NCBI RefSeq assembly: GCF_030525755.1
Contig: NZ_JAUNEC010000021.1
Location: forward strand, 1 to 29,419
DNA length: 29,419 bases
From: Alysiella sp.
GTDB lineage: Bacteria > Pseudomonadota > Gammaproteobacteria > Burkholderiales > Neisseriaceae
Direction: 5' to 3'
In this document: piece by piece, positions 7,917 to 15,073 of the stretch
Layout of the letters: every line of letters starts with the position of its first letter
Numbering within the stretch: the first letter of the stretch is position 1
Translations under genes and position numbers: made by a program
Notes under the pieces: generated by a model
Databases searched by the model: none
Told to the model about the DNA's origin: nothing
The model's input: only the letters and a program-made list of their open reading frames with translations

Positions 7917-7993
7917 ATTTATGAATTTCCCTCATTATCCAGCCCTGTTTAAACTGGTTTCTCTTCGTTCAAAATCGAACTCATCATTTTGTT

Positions 7994-8113
7994 TTAACTG
8001 ATTTTTATTTGATTTTCCCAGTTCGCAACCGTATCATAATGTTCATGTTCATACAGCCAAAATGCGTACATCAAACGTACACGGCTGTTGTTTTCCAGTT
8101 TCGGATTATCCAT
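7994..8113 (-). CDS. Small hypothetical ORF, 39 residues
   Basis: A minus-strand frame runs from ATG 8113 to TAA 7994-7996. It encodes a basic N-terminus then RLMYAFWLYEHEHYDTV, rich in aromatic and charged residues and less random-looking than its surroundings. There is a stop directly before the ATG and no clear ribosome-binding site, and its 5' end nearly touches the integrase start region. I do not recognise a family. It may be a small element gene, a leftover 3' gene fragment, or chance. Confidence 0.25.
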   Translation of the reverse strand: MDNPKLENNSRVRLMYAFWLYEHEHYDTVANWENQIKIS

Positions 8114-8135
8114 TTATTTAGGAGACATTTCAATT

Positions 8136-9407
8136 ATGATTAACCTTAATTCACTTGACACAGGCAAACGGGTTCGCATTCAAAAAATCATGCCATTGGG
8201 TTGTTTGGAAGCCCGTAAAAATAAAGCAGGTCAAATCATGTTCTCATGGCGCGGTTCGGTTGGACATCAAACGCAACGGGTTAATATTGGTTTTTATGAC
8301 AGCAGACGACCACCCAAAAGTTTGGAAGCAGGGACACAGGGTTATTCCATTGCCGCTGCAATTAAAAAAGCCGAAACCATCGCCACAATCCATCAAGCAA
8401 ATTTGGTTATTGGTGGCTATCGTGAAATTGAAAAACAAAAAATGGTAGCCCAAAAAATGGCACACCATGACGCTATCCAACGCAGTCAAGGTACTTTGGC
8501 CCATTTGCTCAATGTTTATGTGGCTTATTTACAAGAACAAGAACGCCCATCATGGCGCGATGCACAATCCATTTTCAAAAATCATGTGTTGAACAAATTT
8601 CCAGCCTTGGCAAATCAATCCGCCAATCAGATTGAACCCGAAGATGTGGCCATGATGATGCGCGAAGTGTTTCAGGCAGGCAAAGGTAGGACGGGTAATA
8701 AACTGCGTGCTTATTTGCGAGCGGCATTTGAGTTGGCCAAACAAGCCAAAATCAATCCTGCTTTACCTGCTGCTTTTTTGGCTTTTCACATTCGCCACAA
8801 TCCTGCGGCAGACACCTTACCCGACCAAAAACAAAATCGCTCGGCTAAACACCCATTGAGTAAATTGGATTTATTGCGCTACTGGCAATCCATTCAAGAG
8901 GACAATCCCAAATGTGCTTTATTGCGTTTTCATTTTCTCACAGGTGGGCAAAGAATTAGCCAATTGTTGCGCTTAAAGAAGGCAGACATTCATGATGAAT
9001 ATTGCATCATTTACGATGGCAAAGGTCGCCCAAGTCAAGGCATCCGCAAACACATTGTACCGTTGCCCCTGCATTGTTTGAAGGATTTGCAGGCAGCCCT
9101 TAATCGCAATCAGGATTGTGCATTGGCATTCAGTACCGATGATGTGTGTCCAATAACGGCCAATACATTGAGTAATTGGGCAAAGGCATGTGTTGGCGAT
9201 GCGATTGTGGATTTTCAACTGAAACGCGTGCGCTCAGGCATGGAAACTTTGTTGGCAAGCATGGGCATCAGCCAAGAGATTCGTGGTCATTTGCAAAGCC
9301 ATGGCATTACGGGGATTCAATCACGGCATTACAATGACTATGATTACTTGGCGGAGAAGATGGCGGCATTGAGTAAGATTTGGGCTTTTGTACAAGAACA
9401 AGGATAA
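8136..9407 (+). CDS. Tyrosine recombinase / integrase
   Basis: Site-specific recombinase of 423 residues, typical of integrases of genomic islands and integrative elements. The start at 8136 follows AGGAG at 8120-8124. A longer frame from 8088 has no such site. The N-terminal part resembles an arm-type DNA-binding domain (VNIGFYD... then IAAAIKKAE). A core-binding helical domain lies around residues 120-220. In the catalytic domain, the box I Arg is in TGGQRISQLLRL, and the C-terminal block reads VRSGMETLLASMGIS, then HLQSHG and RHYNDYDYLAEK with the probable nucleophilic Tyr. The block fits the island-integrase pattern LQSHG..G.Q.RHYD..DY. It marks the left part of the inserted element and presumably catalyses its excision and integration. 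Confidence 0.92.
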   Translation: MINLNSLDTGKRVRIQKIMPLGCLEARKNKAGQIMFSWRGSVGHQTQRVNIGFYDSRRPPKSLEAGTQGYSIAAAIKKAETIATIHQANLVIGGYREIEKQKMVAQKMAHHDAIQRSQGTLAHLLNVYVAYLQEQERPSWRDAQSIFKNHVLNKFPALANQSANQIEPEDVAMMMREVFQAGKGRTGNKLRAYLRAAFELAKQAKINPALPAAFLAFHIRHNPAADTLPDQKQNRSAKHPLSKLDLLRYWQSIQEDNPKCALLRFHFLTGGQRISQLLRLKKADIHDEYCIIYDGKGRPSQGIRKHIVPLPLHCLKDLQAALNRNQDCALAFSTDDVCPITANTLSNWAKACVGDAIVDFQLKRVRSGMETLLASMGISQEIRGHLQSHGITGIQSRHYNDYDYLAEKMAALSKIWAFVQEQG

Positions 9408-9415
9408 AAACTTGC

Positions 9416-9455
9416 AGGCTGCCTGAAATGCCAAATGGATGTTTTCAGGTAGCCT
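9416..9455 (+). terminator. DUS-pair hairpin after the integrase
   Basis: AGGCTGCCTGAAA (9416-9428) and TTTCAGGTAGCCT (9443-9455) pair over 13 positions with one wobble around a 14-base loop. Inverted DUS pairs just past stop codons are a known neisserial terminator arrangement, and this begins nine bases after the integrase stop codon. Confidence 0.6.
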
Positions 9456-9523
9456 GAAAATGACAAATGATAAACCATGTAAAAACAATTGAAAAATCAT
9501 GGATTAATGATGTATTATGCAGC

Positions 9524-9636
9524 TATAATTGGAAGTGTTTTGCAGCGAAAAATCATCAACACGGTCTTTGCAGAAAGCTTCACACATTGTTTGGCTTCCC
9601 ATCAATCAACCTGATGTTTGCGGGTTGATTTTTTGT
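9524..9636 (+). ncRNA. Candidate small RNA with -10 box and intrinsic terminator
   Basis: A perfect TATAAT at 9524-9529, with another possible -35/-10 pair TTGAAA 9489 and TATTAT 9513, is followed about 75 bases later by an intrinsic terminator. The terminator arms are AATCAACC 9604-9611 and GGTTGATT 9623-9630, then TTTTTG. No open reading frame lies between. The predicted transcript is about 100 bases. In a plasmid-like element this could be an antisense or regulatory RNA, but nothing in the sequence names a target. Confidence 0.35.
9602..9635 (+). terminator. Intrinsic terminator
   Basis: Eight-base-pair stem AATCAACC/GGTTGATT followed by a run of T. It stands about 195 bases after the integrase stop, so it may end a separate short transcript. 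Confidence 0.6.
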
Positions 9637-9714
9637 TTGTGAATGGCTCGGTTATGTCGCTGTTTGTCCTTGTTTCTGTCAATACCGTGAATTTCATATT
9701 GTGTTGTTTTTGGT

Positions 9715-9911
9715 TACCTTGCCCTTGCGCCGCTGTGCGGCACAAAAACCCGATGACCAGCTCGCCTATGCTCGCTGGGTCTGAAATGAAAGGGCTTTGC
9801 CCTCGCGCTGATGCGCTTCACCCACTTGGGGGCGAGTGCCCTCAAGACCCCAAAAATGCAGCGCGATGAGCGCGCTGCGATAAGAAAAACAGGCCTATGC
9901 CTGTTTTTCTT
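9715..9911. other. GC-rich, hairpin-dense non-coding block
   Basis: Much richer in G and C than its surroundings and packed with palindromes. GCGCCGCTGTGCGGC is near 9727. GCAGCGCG/CGCGCTGC lies at 9858-9865 and 9871-9878. AAGAAAAACAGGC/GCCTGTTTTTCTT is a perfect 13-bp stem with a four-base loop at 9882-9911, and its T-run makes it terminator-like. Open frames exist on both strands but have no protein-like character. Such a block in a mobilizable element could be a replication or transfer-origin region, or a conserved structured RNA. Confidence 0.5.
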
Positions 9912-10074
9912 GTAAGCCCTCACACATTACGAACCTGCCATTTTGTGCCATTCTCATTGAGTTGAAATCCAGTATGCAGACAAGTTACCACCTTTGTACT
10001 TCAATCTTGCAATCCATCAAAATACGCGCCAAAAAGTGGACAAGCCAGGTTGGCGTTGCGTATCATTTTTCTGT

Positions 10075-10238
10075 GTAACCCTTCACATTTGTGCCGAAAC
10101 AGGTAACACGTTATCCGTAACAAAATCAGCTGAACAGGTAACAAAATGGGTTGCACCCGTAACAAAATACCGTTTATGGATGCGCGATGATGTTACCAGT
10201 TTATGTGCTTTTGTTACCAGTTTGGCTTATTTTGTGAC
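10075..10238. repeat. 21-bp-phased GTAAC array, direct then inverted
   Basis: GTAACAAAAT occurs at 10117, 10138 and 10159, exactly 21 bases apart. Continuing the same phase leftwards gives GAAAC at 10096 and GTAAC at 10075. To the right the reverse orientation appears as GTTAC at 10192 and 10213 and GTGAC at 10234, again exactly 21 bases apart. The two blocks face each other around a centre near 10178. One extra GTAAC lies out of phase at 10103. The spacing of two helical turns puts every site on one face of the DNA, as expected for cooperative protein binding. It lies directly upstream of the small basic protein gene. Confidence 0.8.
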
Positions 10239-10285
10239 GGGTTTAAGTGATCACATACAGCAAAGATGCAGAAAGGTACAGAAAC

Positions 10286-10642
10286 ATGAACAATTCAACC
10301 AAACCGAAATTAAGCAATCAACAACGCCAGGCGGCTTATCGTGCCAAACAAGTGGCAGAAGGTAAAAAACAGGTGTCTTTTTTTGCCGATAAAGAAGCAT
10401 TGCAAAGCAAACCACCCTTATCTGAACTGGTGGTATTTTGGCATGACACACAACCGAATTTGCATGTGGCGGCACAGAGTTTGGCCCGACATGTCAGAAC
10501 CATGTATGAAACCGACAGTTATGTCCGAGAGGAAAAGGCTTTTATGCTGAAAGTGAACAGTTTGGTACAATTGGTGGTAGCCTTGTCCAAATTGCTGCAC
10601 GACCCAGAAATTGCGGCAATCGTTAAACCAGCACAGGAATGA
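10286..10642 (+). CDS. Small basic putative DNA-binding accessory protein
   Basis: 118-residue protein starting at ATG 10286, preceded by AAAGG at 10272-10276. The N-terminus LSNQQRQAAYRAKQVAEGKK followed by QVSFFADKEAL resembles the basic leader and first beta-strand of small plasmid and island proteins with ribbon-helix-helix-like DNA-binding regions. The rest is predicted helical. The family is not named with certainty. It lies about 48 bases downstream of the 21-bp-phased array and faces the relaxase gene across a shared terminator. A role as repressor, partition or relaxosome accessory protein acting on that array is the natural inference, comparable in position to TrwA-type proteins, but this is not shown by the sequence. 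Confidence 0.6.
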   Translation: MNNSTKPKLSNQQRQAAYRAKQVAEGKKQVSFFADKEALQSKPPLSELVVFWHDTQPNLHVAAQSLARHVRTMYETDSYVREEKAFMLKVNSLVQLVVALSKLLHDPEIAAIVKPAQE

Positions 10643-10719
10643 TGACCATTCATTTTGTGATGGATTTGGGATTGAAATAACCCATTTATGCATTAAAACA
10701 GCCACTAACACCCAAACTG

Positions 10720-10760
10720 AAATGTGCATCAGATATTCAATCTGATGCACATTTTTTTGC
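10720..10760. terminator. Bidirectional terminator between the accessory and relaxase genes
   Basis: Perfect 15-bp stem: left arm 10720-10734, right arm 10740-10754, loop ATTCA. A-rich and T-rich ends on the two sides let it terminate both converging genes. Confidence 0.9.
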
Positions 10761-10781
10761 CTTAAAGCTGTGCATTTCTCC

Positions 10782-13700
10782 CTAGAACGGCGCAAAATCA
10801 GCATCATCATACCCATTCATGTGGTGGCTGATGGCAGGAACATAGGTTATGGGTTCTGGCACAAACCGTGTTTGTGCGGCATGCAATTGCTTTTTCAAAA
10901 AGTCCATTTGTGTTTCAAAGCGTTGTTCGGCTGTCGCATCGGCAAGCTGCAATACACCTGATGCATATACGTTGTTTTCGTATTTCATTACCTCTGCATT
11001 CAGTTGCGTGATTTGCTCGGCATCGGCACACTCAATGGCTGCCTGCATACGCTTCAGGTAGCCATTGATGGCAATCCATTCTTGGTCCCAAGCCATTTTG
11101 CGTTTCACTTGTTCTATAACGGATTGGGCTTTATCGCATTCACTTTGCATGTGTGCACATAAATCATCCATTTGATTGAGTTCGGACGCACGCTTGTTGA
11201 TGCTTGTATGAAATGGGTTAAAAGTGGGGCTTTGAAATAATTGTTGATAATGGTGCAATTGCTTTGCAGGCTGCCTGTTGTGCCATGTGGTTAATGTTGC
11301 GCTCAATGCTTGGCGCAAAGGGGCAAATGGTGGGGTGCTGGGCATTTGCGTTAAAGTCGCATGGATGTTGTGCTGCATTGTTGTGATGCGGTTTGCCATG
11401 TTTGCTGCGGTATTGGCATAACGCTGTTTCAGGCTGCTGGCTTGGTGCAAATAATGCTTGGCTTCTTCTGTGATTAATTTTATGAAGTGCTGCTCCGATG
11501 CTTGTAATAAGGTTAATGCACTTTGATGGTTTTCGTGTTGCATCGCCATTTGCAAACTGCTGCTGGCAGATGTGGCTGGGGTTTGGGCAATGACATCAAA
11601 CAGGTAATTCAATCTGCCTTCGCTTTTGGCATTTTGGTAATCGGCCCATCGCTGTTGCCATTCGGTGTAGCTTTGTATTTGCTGGATTTGTGTTGCACTG
11701 AAATGGTCAAATGGGCTTGTTGTTTCATGGACAAGGTCGGCGGTTAAGCGGATTTTCAGTTGCGTTAAATGGGTGGTGTAAACCTGTAAACTGTATTTGG
11801 CACGGGAGGCTTGTGCATAAAAGCCATCGCAAGTGCTGTGTTTGGGGTCGGCAAGCACATAAACGTGGTCGCAAGAGCTGGCAGGCAAAAGCCCATCGGC
11901 AATCGCATAGGCATAATCCCAATAGCCGTATTCCTGTAAATTGAAAGCAAGGGTTTCTTTGCCCATTTGCATCAACGCATCGCCATTGTCATGGATTTGT
12001 AATACCGTGGCTTGTACCCCACTGCGGATGGTTTTGCGTTTGCGCTTGCCTGTGGTAGGGTCTTTTTGATTGAGTGTCATGTTGTGGGTAAAGATGATGT
12101 GTTCACCGACACAAATGCCAACGGGTTGGATGGTCAAAAATGAATGGGTTTGCAAGAAATGATCGTCCAATTGATGGGTTTTACCTTTGATGGTCAGGGT
12201 GTGTTGTGTGGCATCAAAGTGGGCAATCGGTATGGGCTTGCCTTTGCTTGCCACATACACCTTTACACCATCACGCAACATGGTCAGCAGTTTTTCAGGC
12301 AGCACGGGTATGTGTTGGGACAGCGTGGTTTCAGAGGCTGCCTGAAACAATTGAGCGCGTATTTGTTGATTGAGCGTTTGGCGCACTTGATGGTTGTGGG
12401 TCAAAACCATGACTTCATCACCTTGCTGTTTGTGCTGCACATATTGTTGGGCAATGTGTGCCACCATTTCGGTTAAATCAGCAATTTCGTGCAAGGTGTT
12501 GTGCCATTTGCCGCCATTGAACGAGGTGCTTGGACGATGAGGCTGCCTGAAAGCATGGGCTATGCCGCCATTTTGCCATTGCCAACCCTTTTTCTGTCCT
12601 GCCGATTGGCATGCATTGACATCATGCATCAATATTGCTCGGGTTTTGGGATGGTGTTCAAGGTAGGTCAATAATTGGGCAACATCATCGGTACGCAACA
12701 TGGATGCGTCAGGCATCATCAATAAGGTCCATGTTTCGCTGCTGGGTTGGCTCGCTGCTTGCCATTGGATGAAGAAATGATTGAGCGTTTGTGCTGCCAT
12801 GCCTGTGGCTGCCTGCACTGCTTGTGTGTTCTGTTCAGTCAAAGTCAAAACCAGCACTTGCCAATGTTGCGCCGCATATGAAGCGGCAATGGCTTTGACC
12901 TGTTTAATCACATGGTTTTTTTCTGCCTCATCAACTGGCAACCAGAGCAGTTTCTCGGTGCCATGTACAATGGCATCCAGCCATGCCAGTTGTGCCATGG
13001 TGCAATGCGTCTGCCTGATGCAATCCAATGACATCAGGCTTTGGTTTTCAGGCAGCAAACTGTGGGCAAGGCGTTGTTCTGTGCGTTGTTGGATTTGCTG
13101 TTGCAACGTCCTTTTTTTGTGCGCCACCTGTTTGGCAAGGTAATGATTTTTACCGCATGCGACGCAATGCTGCGTCAAAAATGTGGTGAGCATGGTTGTG
13201 GCAATATCCCAAGTAAAGCCTGCTTTTAAAATGGACACCATTAAATTGGGATGGGACAAGGCTTGATTCATGGCGATGGATTGCTGCAATTGAGTCAACA
13301 GGTATTGTTCAATTTTGTGTTTGGCAACCATTTCATTTTGAATGGCTTGTTCGTGTTTGGCTTTTGCGTTGAACTTGGCTTTGATTTGCTGCAAGAAACT
13401 GGGGTGCAATTTGTTGTTTGCACCATTCAACACCGCTTGCAATTGAGGTGCAGGCTGCACCCCAAAGTGAGCCGCATAACGCTGGGATAAGCTTTGCAGC
13501 CACATGGCACGATTGGGTTTGACCTTTTTGGCTTTGCGGTATTGGGTGTTGATTTCGTTTTTAAGTTGCGCTGCGCTTTTGTTTTGGTTTGCAGGCAGCG
13601 TTTTAACCGCTTGGTAGCGTTTTTCAATTTCACCACTGCGTCCACTGAACAAAGCCAATAAGGCAGCTTGCTGTTGTTGATTGGGCATAATCAGCACTTC

Positions 13701-14477
13701 AAATGCCGCAATGCCACCTTTTTCAACGCGATAAGTGGTAAATCCCAGTTTTTCCAGTTCGGCATTCAGTGCCAGATTGTATGCCTGCCCCAATGCACGC
13801 TGATAACGCATGATTTGCCGATTATCCATGCTGCGTAAGCCCATTTTGCCTGTTTCGTCCACTTCCACACAGGCATTCATCAACACATTGTGAATGTGCA
13901 ACTGTGGGTCAATGTGTCCCATCTGCGTTTCGCGCGTATCGTCATGCAAAAATTGGGCAAAGATGAGATTTTGTGTTGGATGATGTTCGGTTTTGCCCTT
14001 GATTTTGATGTTGTTCTCTGCCAGTTGCTGCACCCTTGCCATAACCTGATTGTTGGCGCGGCGCACCGCTTGTTTGATGGAGGCTGCCATTTGCCGTGCT
14101 TGTGGCGTACCCATTGCCGCCAATAAACCAAACAACACCGAAACCGATTTGGGTGCAGAGGTGGTCAAATCATAAGCACCCACTTTGCGATAAGCACGAT
14201 TGGGCAAATAATCCATGATGTTGCCATGTTCATCAAACACAGGCATTTGCGCACGCAATAAAGCCGTGAACAAACTGTTGTGCCTATTTGCATTTTGGGC
14301 ATCAAAAATCAGCTTGCCGTGTTGCTTTAACCCACCATGTTGGGCAAACAACAATTGGGCACCTTTGCCCCAGAAATGACCCAGTATCTGTCCGTCATCG
14401 GTGTCGTAATGAGCGGATTTTTGTGAAGTGTAATAATTTTGCGCTTGGGCAATGCTGACTTTTGCCATGGATAACAT
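10782..14477 (-). CDS. TrwC/TraI-family (MOBF) relaxase with degenerate helicase domain
   Basis: Large conjugative relaxase of 1231 residues that should nick and covalently hold transfer-origin DNA. The start is placed at ATG 14477 (MLSMAKVS), with AAGG upstream; TrwC-family proteins begin MLS. Catalytic Tyr candidates are Y15, Y16 and Y24. DLTTSAPKSVSVLFGL is the family core, and GHIDPQLHIHNVL (near 187-199) is the metal-binding His triad. Residues about 470-920 align by eye with the RecD-like helicase part of TrwC, but the Walker A position reads LWLPVDEAEKN (near 509-521), Walker B reads MMPDASM instead of DEAS, and the usual TVH.AQG is AIADGLLP. The last motif YAQASRAKYSL is kept. The roughly 300-residue helical tail is unassigned. 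Two complete DUS copies lie inside the gene. Confidence 0.9.
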   Translation of the reverse strand: MLSMAKVSIAQAQNYYTSQKSAHYDTDDGQILGHFWGKGAQLLFAQHGGLKQHGKLIFDAQNANRHNSLFTALLRAQMPVFDEHGNIMDYLPNRAYRKVGAYDLTTSAPKSVSVLFGLLAAMGTPQARQMAASIKQAVRRANNQVMARVQQLAENNIKIKGKTEHHPTQNLIFAQFLHDDTRETQMGHIDPQLHIHNVLMNACVEVDETGKMGLRSMDNRQIMRYQRALGQAYNLALNAELEKLGFTTYRVEKGGIAAFEVLIMPNQQQQAALLALFSGRSGEIEKRYQAVKTLPANQNKSAAQLKNEINTQYRKAKKVKPNRAMWLQSLSQRYAAHFGVQPAPQLQAVLNGANNKLHPSFLQQIKAKFNAKAKHEQAIQNEMVAKHKIEQYLLTQLQQSIAMNQALSHPNLMVSILKAGFTWDIATTMLTTFLTQHCVACGKNHYLAKQVAHKKRTLQQQIQQRTEQRLAHSLLPENQSLMSLDCIRQTHCTMAQLAWLDAIVHGTEKLLWLPVDEAEKNHVIKQVKAIAASYAAQHWQVLVLTLTEQNTQAVQAATGMAAQTLNHFFIQWQAASQPSSETWTLLMMPDASMLRTDDVAQLLTYLEHHPKTRAILMHDVNACQSAGQKKGWQWQNGGIAHAFRQPHRPSTSFNGGKWHNTLHEIADLTEMVAHIAQQYVQHKQQGDEVMVLTHNHQVRQTLNQQIRAQLFQAASETTLSQHIPVLPEKLLTMLRDGVKVYVASKGKPIPIAHFDATQHTLTIKGKTHQLDDHFLQTHSFLTIQPVGICVGEHIIFTHNMTLNQKDPTTGKRKRKTIRSGVQATVLQIHDNGDALMQMGKETLAFNLQEYGYWDYAYAIADGLLPASSCDHVYVLADPKHSTCDGFYAQASRAKYSLQVYTTHLTQLKIRLTADLVHETTSPFDHFSATQIQQIQSYTEWQQRWADYQNAKSEGRLNYLFDVIAQTPATSASSSLQMAMQHENHQSALTLLQASEQHFIKLITEEAKHYLHQASSLKQRYANTAANMANRITTMQHNIHATLTQMPSTPPFAPLRQALSATLTTWHNRQPAKQLHHYQQLFQSPTFNPFHTSINKRASELNQMDDLCAHMQSECDKAQSVIEQVKRKMAWDQEWIAINGYLKRMQAAIECADAEQITQLNAEVMKYENNVYASGVLQLADATAEQRFETQMDFLKKQLHAAQTRFVPEPITYVPAISHHMNGYDDADFAPF
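12335..12346 (+). repeat. DNA uptake sequence inside the relaxase gene
   Basis: Complete AGGCTGCCTGAA, the host dialect, within relaxase coding sequence. Confidence 0.8.
12540..12551 (+). repeat. DNA uptake sequence inside the relaxase gene
   Basis: Second complete AGGCTGCCTGAA in the relaxase gene, 205 bases from the first and in the same orientation. Confidence 0.8.
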
Positions 14478-15073
14478 GTTATTTTGCCTTGATTTTTGAT
14501 TTATCATGACAAAAGCATACGGCATGGCAATTGGGGATTTCAACTTTGAGACGGGGTTTGCAGCAATGAGGTTGAGAGACACAGCAAAACCACTTATTTT
14601 GCCTGTTTCATTGTGGTTCAGATGGGTTCAAGATAAGTAAAAAATGACCCCATTGGTGGCAATGGGGGGTGTGGTTTTAAAGCAACGGATGGATTTCAGG
14701 CTGCCTGAACAGCATTGTCATAGGCTTATCACACCCATCAAAAACAATACCCAAACAGTGTGTATTTGACCAACCATATTGAATACTTAAATGATTTAAT
14801 GGGTATAGATAATATATCAATCATATCAAGTCCGCATTTTGCACAAAAAAGTCAAATTCCGTTTCGGTACATAACTCCACTTTTTTGCACTGCTCATCAA
14901 TCATTACAGGCATTGGCATGTTGTAAAAAAATGCTGTGTCTATTCTCAAAACATGTCATTTTGGCTGTGATGGGCTGTCATGTGTACACAAAAAATTTCA
15001 GGCAGCCTGCATTGGGATTGAGTGCAGGCTGCCTGAAATAAATGGCGATAGGAATACGATGATGTTGTGATTT
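14478..15073. other. Non-coding region between relaxase and T6SS cluster
   Basis: Nearly 600 bases without a convincing gene. It contains a hairpin CCCCATT/AATGGGG (14648-14654, 14661-14667) upstream of the relaxase, a DUS at 14698-14709, an AT-rich stretch near 14760-14830, and the DUS-pair terminator of clpV at 14996-15038. The right end of the mobile element and possibly its transfer origin are candidates for this interval. A 93-codon plus-strand frame here ends inside the terminator hairpin and is not considered a gene. Confidence 0.5.
14996..15038 (-). terminator. Perfect DUS-pair terminator after clpV
   Basis: Arms TTTCAGGCAGCCTGCA (14996-15011) and TGCAGGCTGCCTGAAA (15023-15038) are exact reverse complements over 16 bp with an 11-base loop. 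On the minus strand the stem leads into AAATTTTTTGTG, so it terminates the leftward T6SS transcript. It doubles as an uptake-sequence pair. Confidence 0.85.

Larger units (their letters stand above)
7736..8135. other. Non-coding left flank of the integrated element
   Basis: About 400 bases between zapE and the integrase. It holds the nested inverted repeat (7758-7858), a GC-rich hairpin (7898-7916), and a very short minus-strand frame (7994-8113). No tRNA gene is recognisable, so the integrase attachment site is not a visible tRNA end. The left boundary of the element must lie somewhere here. Confidence 0.5.
7736..14760. mobile_element. Putative integrative mobilizable element (borders approximate)
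   Basis: The segment between zapE and the T6SS cluster holds an integrase, a repeat array suited to a relaxosome, replication or partition complex, a small basic protein gene and a TrwC-type relaxase. It lacks a coupling protein or any mating-pair gene. This content fits an element mobilised by another conjugation system. No direct repeats marking both ends were identified by eye, so the limits are given only by the neighbouring housekeeping and T6SS genes. Confidence 0.55.

Noticed and set aside
7940..7975. GTTCAAAATCGAAC as a tRNA T-arm marking the integrase attachment site
   Set aside because: No acceptor stem, anticodon arm or CCA-adjacent pairing could be built around it.
9618..9923. 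Open frames on both strands over the GC-rich block
   Set aside because: They consist of palindrome-derived low-information peptide and overlap strong hairpins; structured non-coding DNA is more likely.
9994..10365. 123-codon plus-strand frame across the repeat array
   Set aside because: Its apparent VTK/VTS repeats are just the GTAAC sites translated, and it overlaps the start of the better supported small protein gene.
14760..15041. 93-codon plus-strand frame upstream of the clpV end
   Set aside because: It runs through the DUS-pair terminator hairpin, has no ribosome-binding site and no protein-like pattern.
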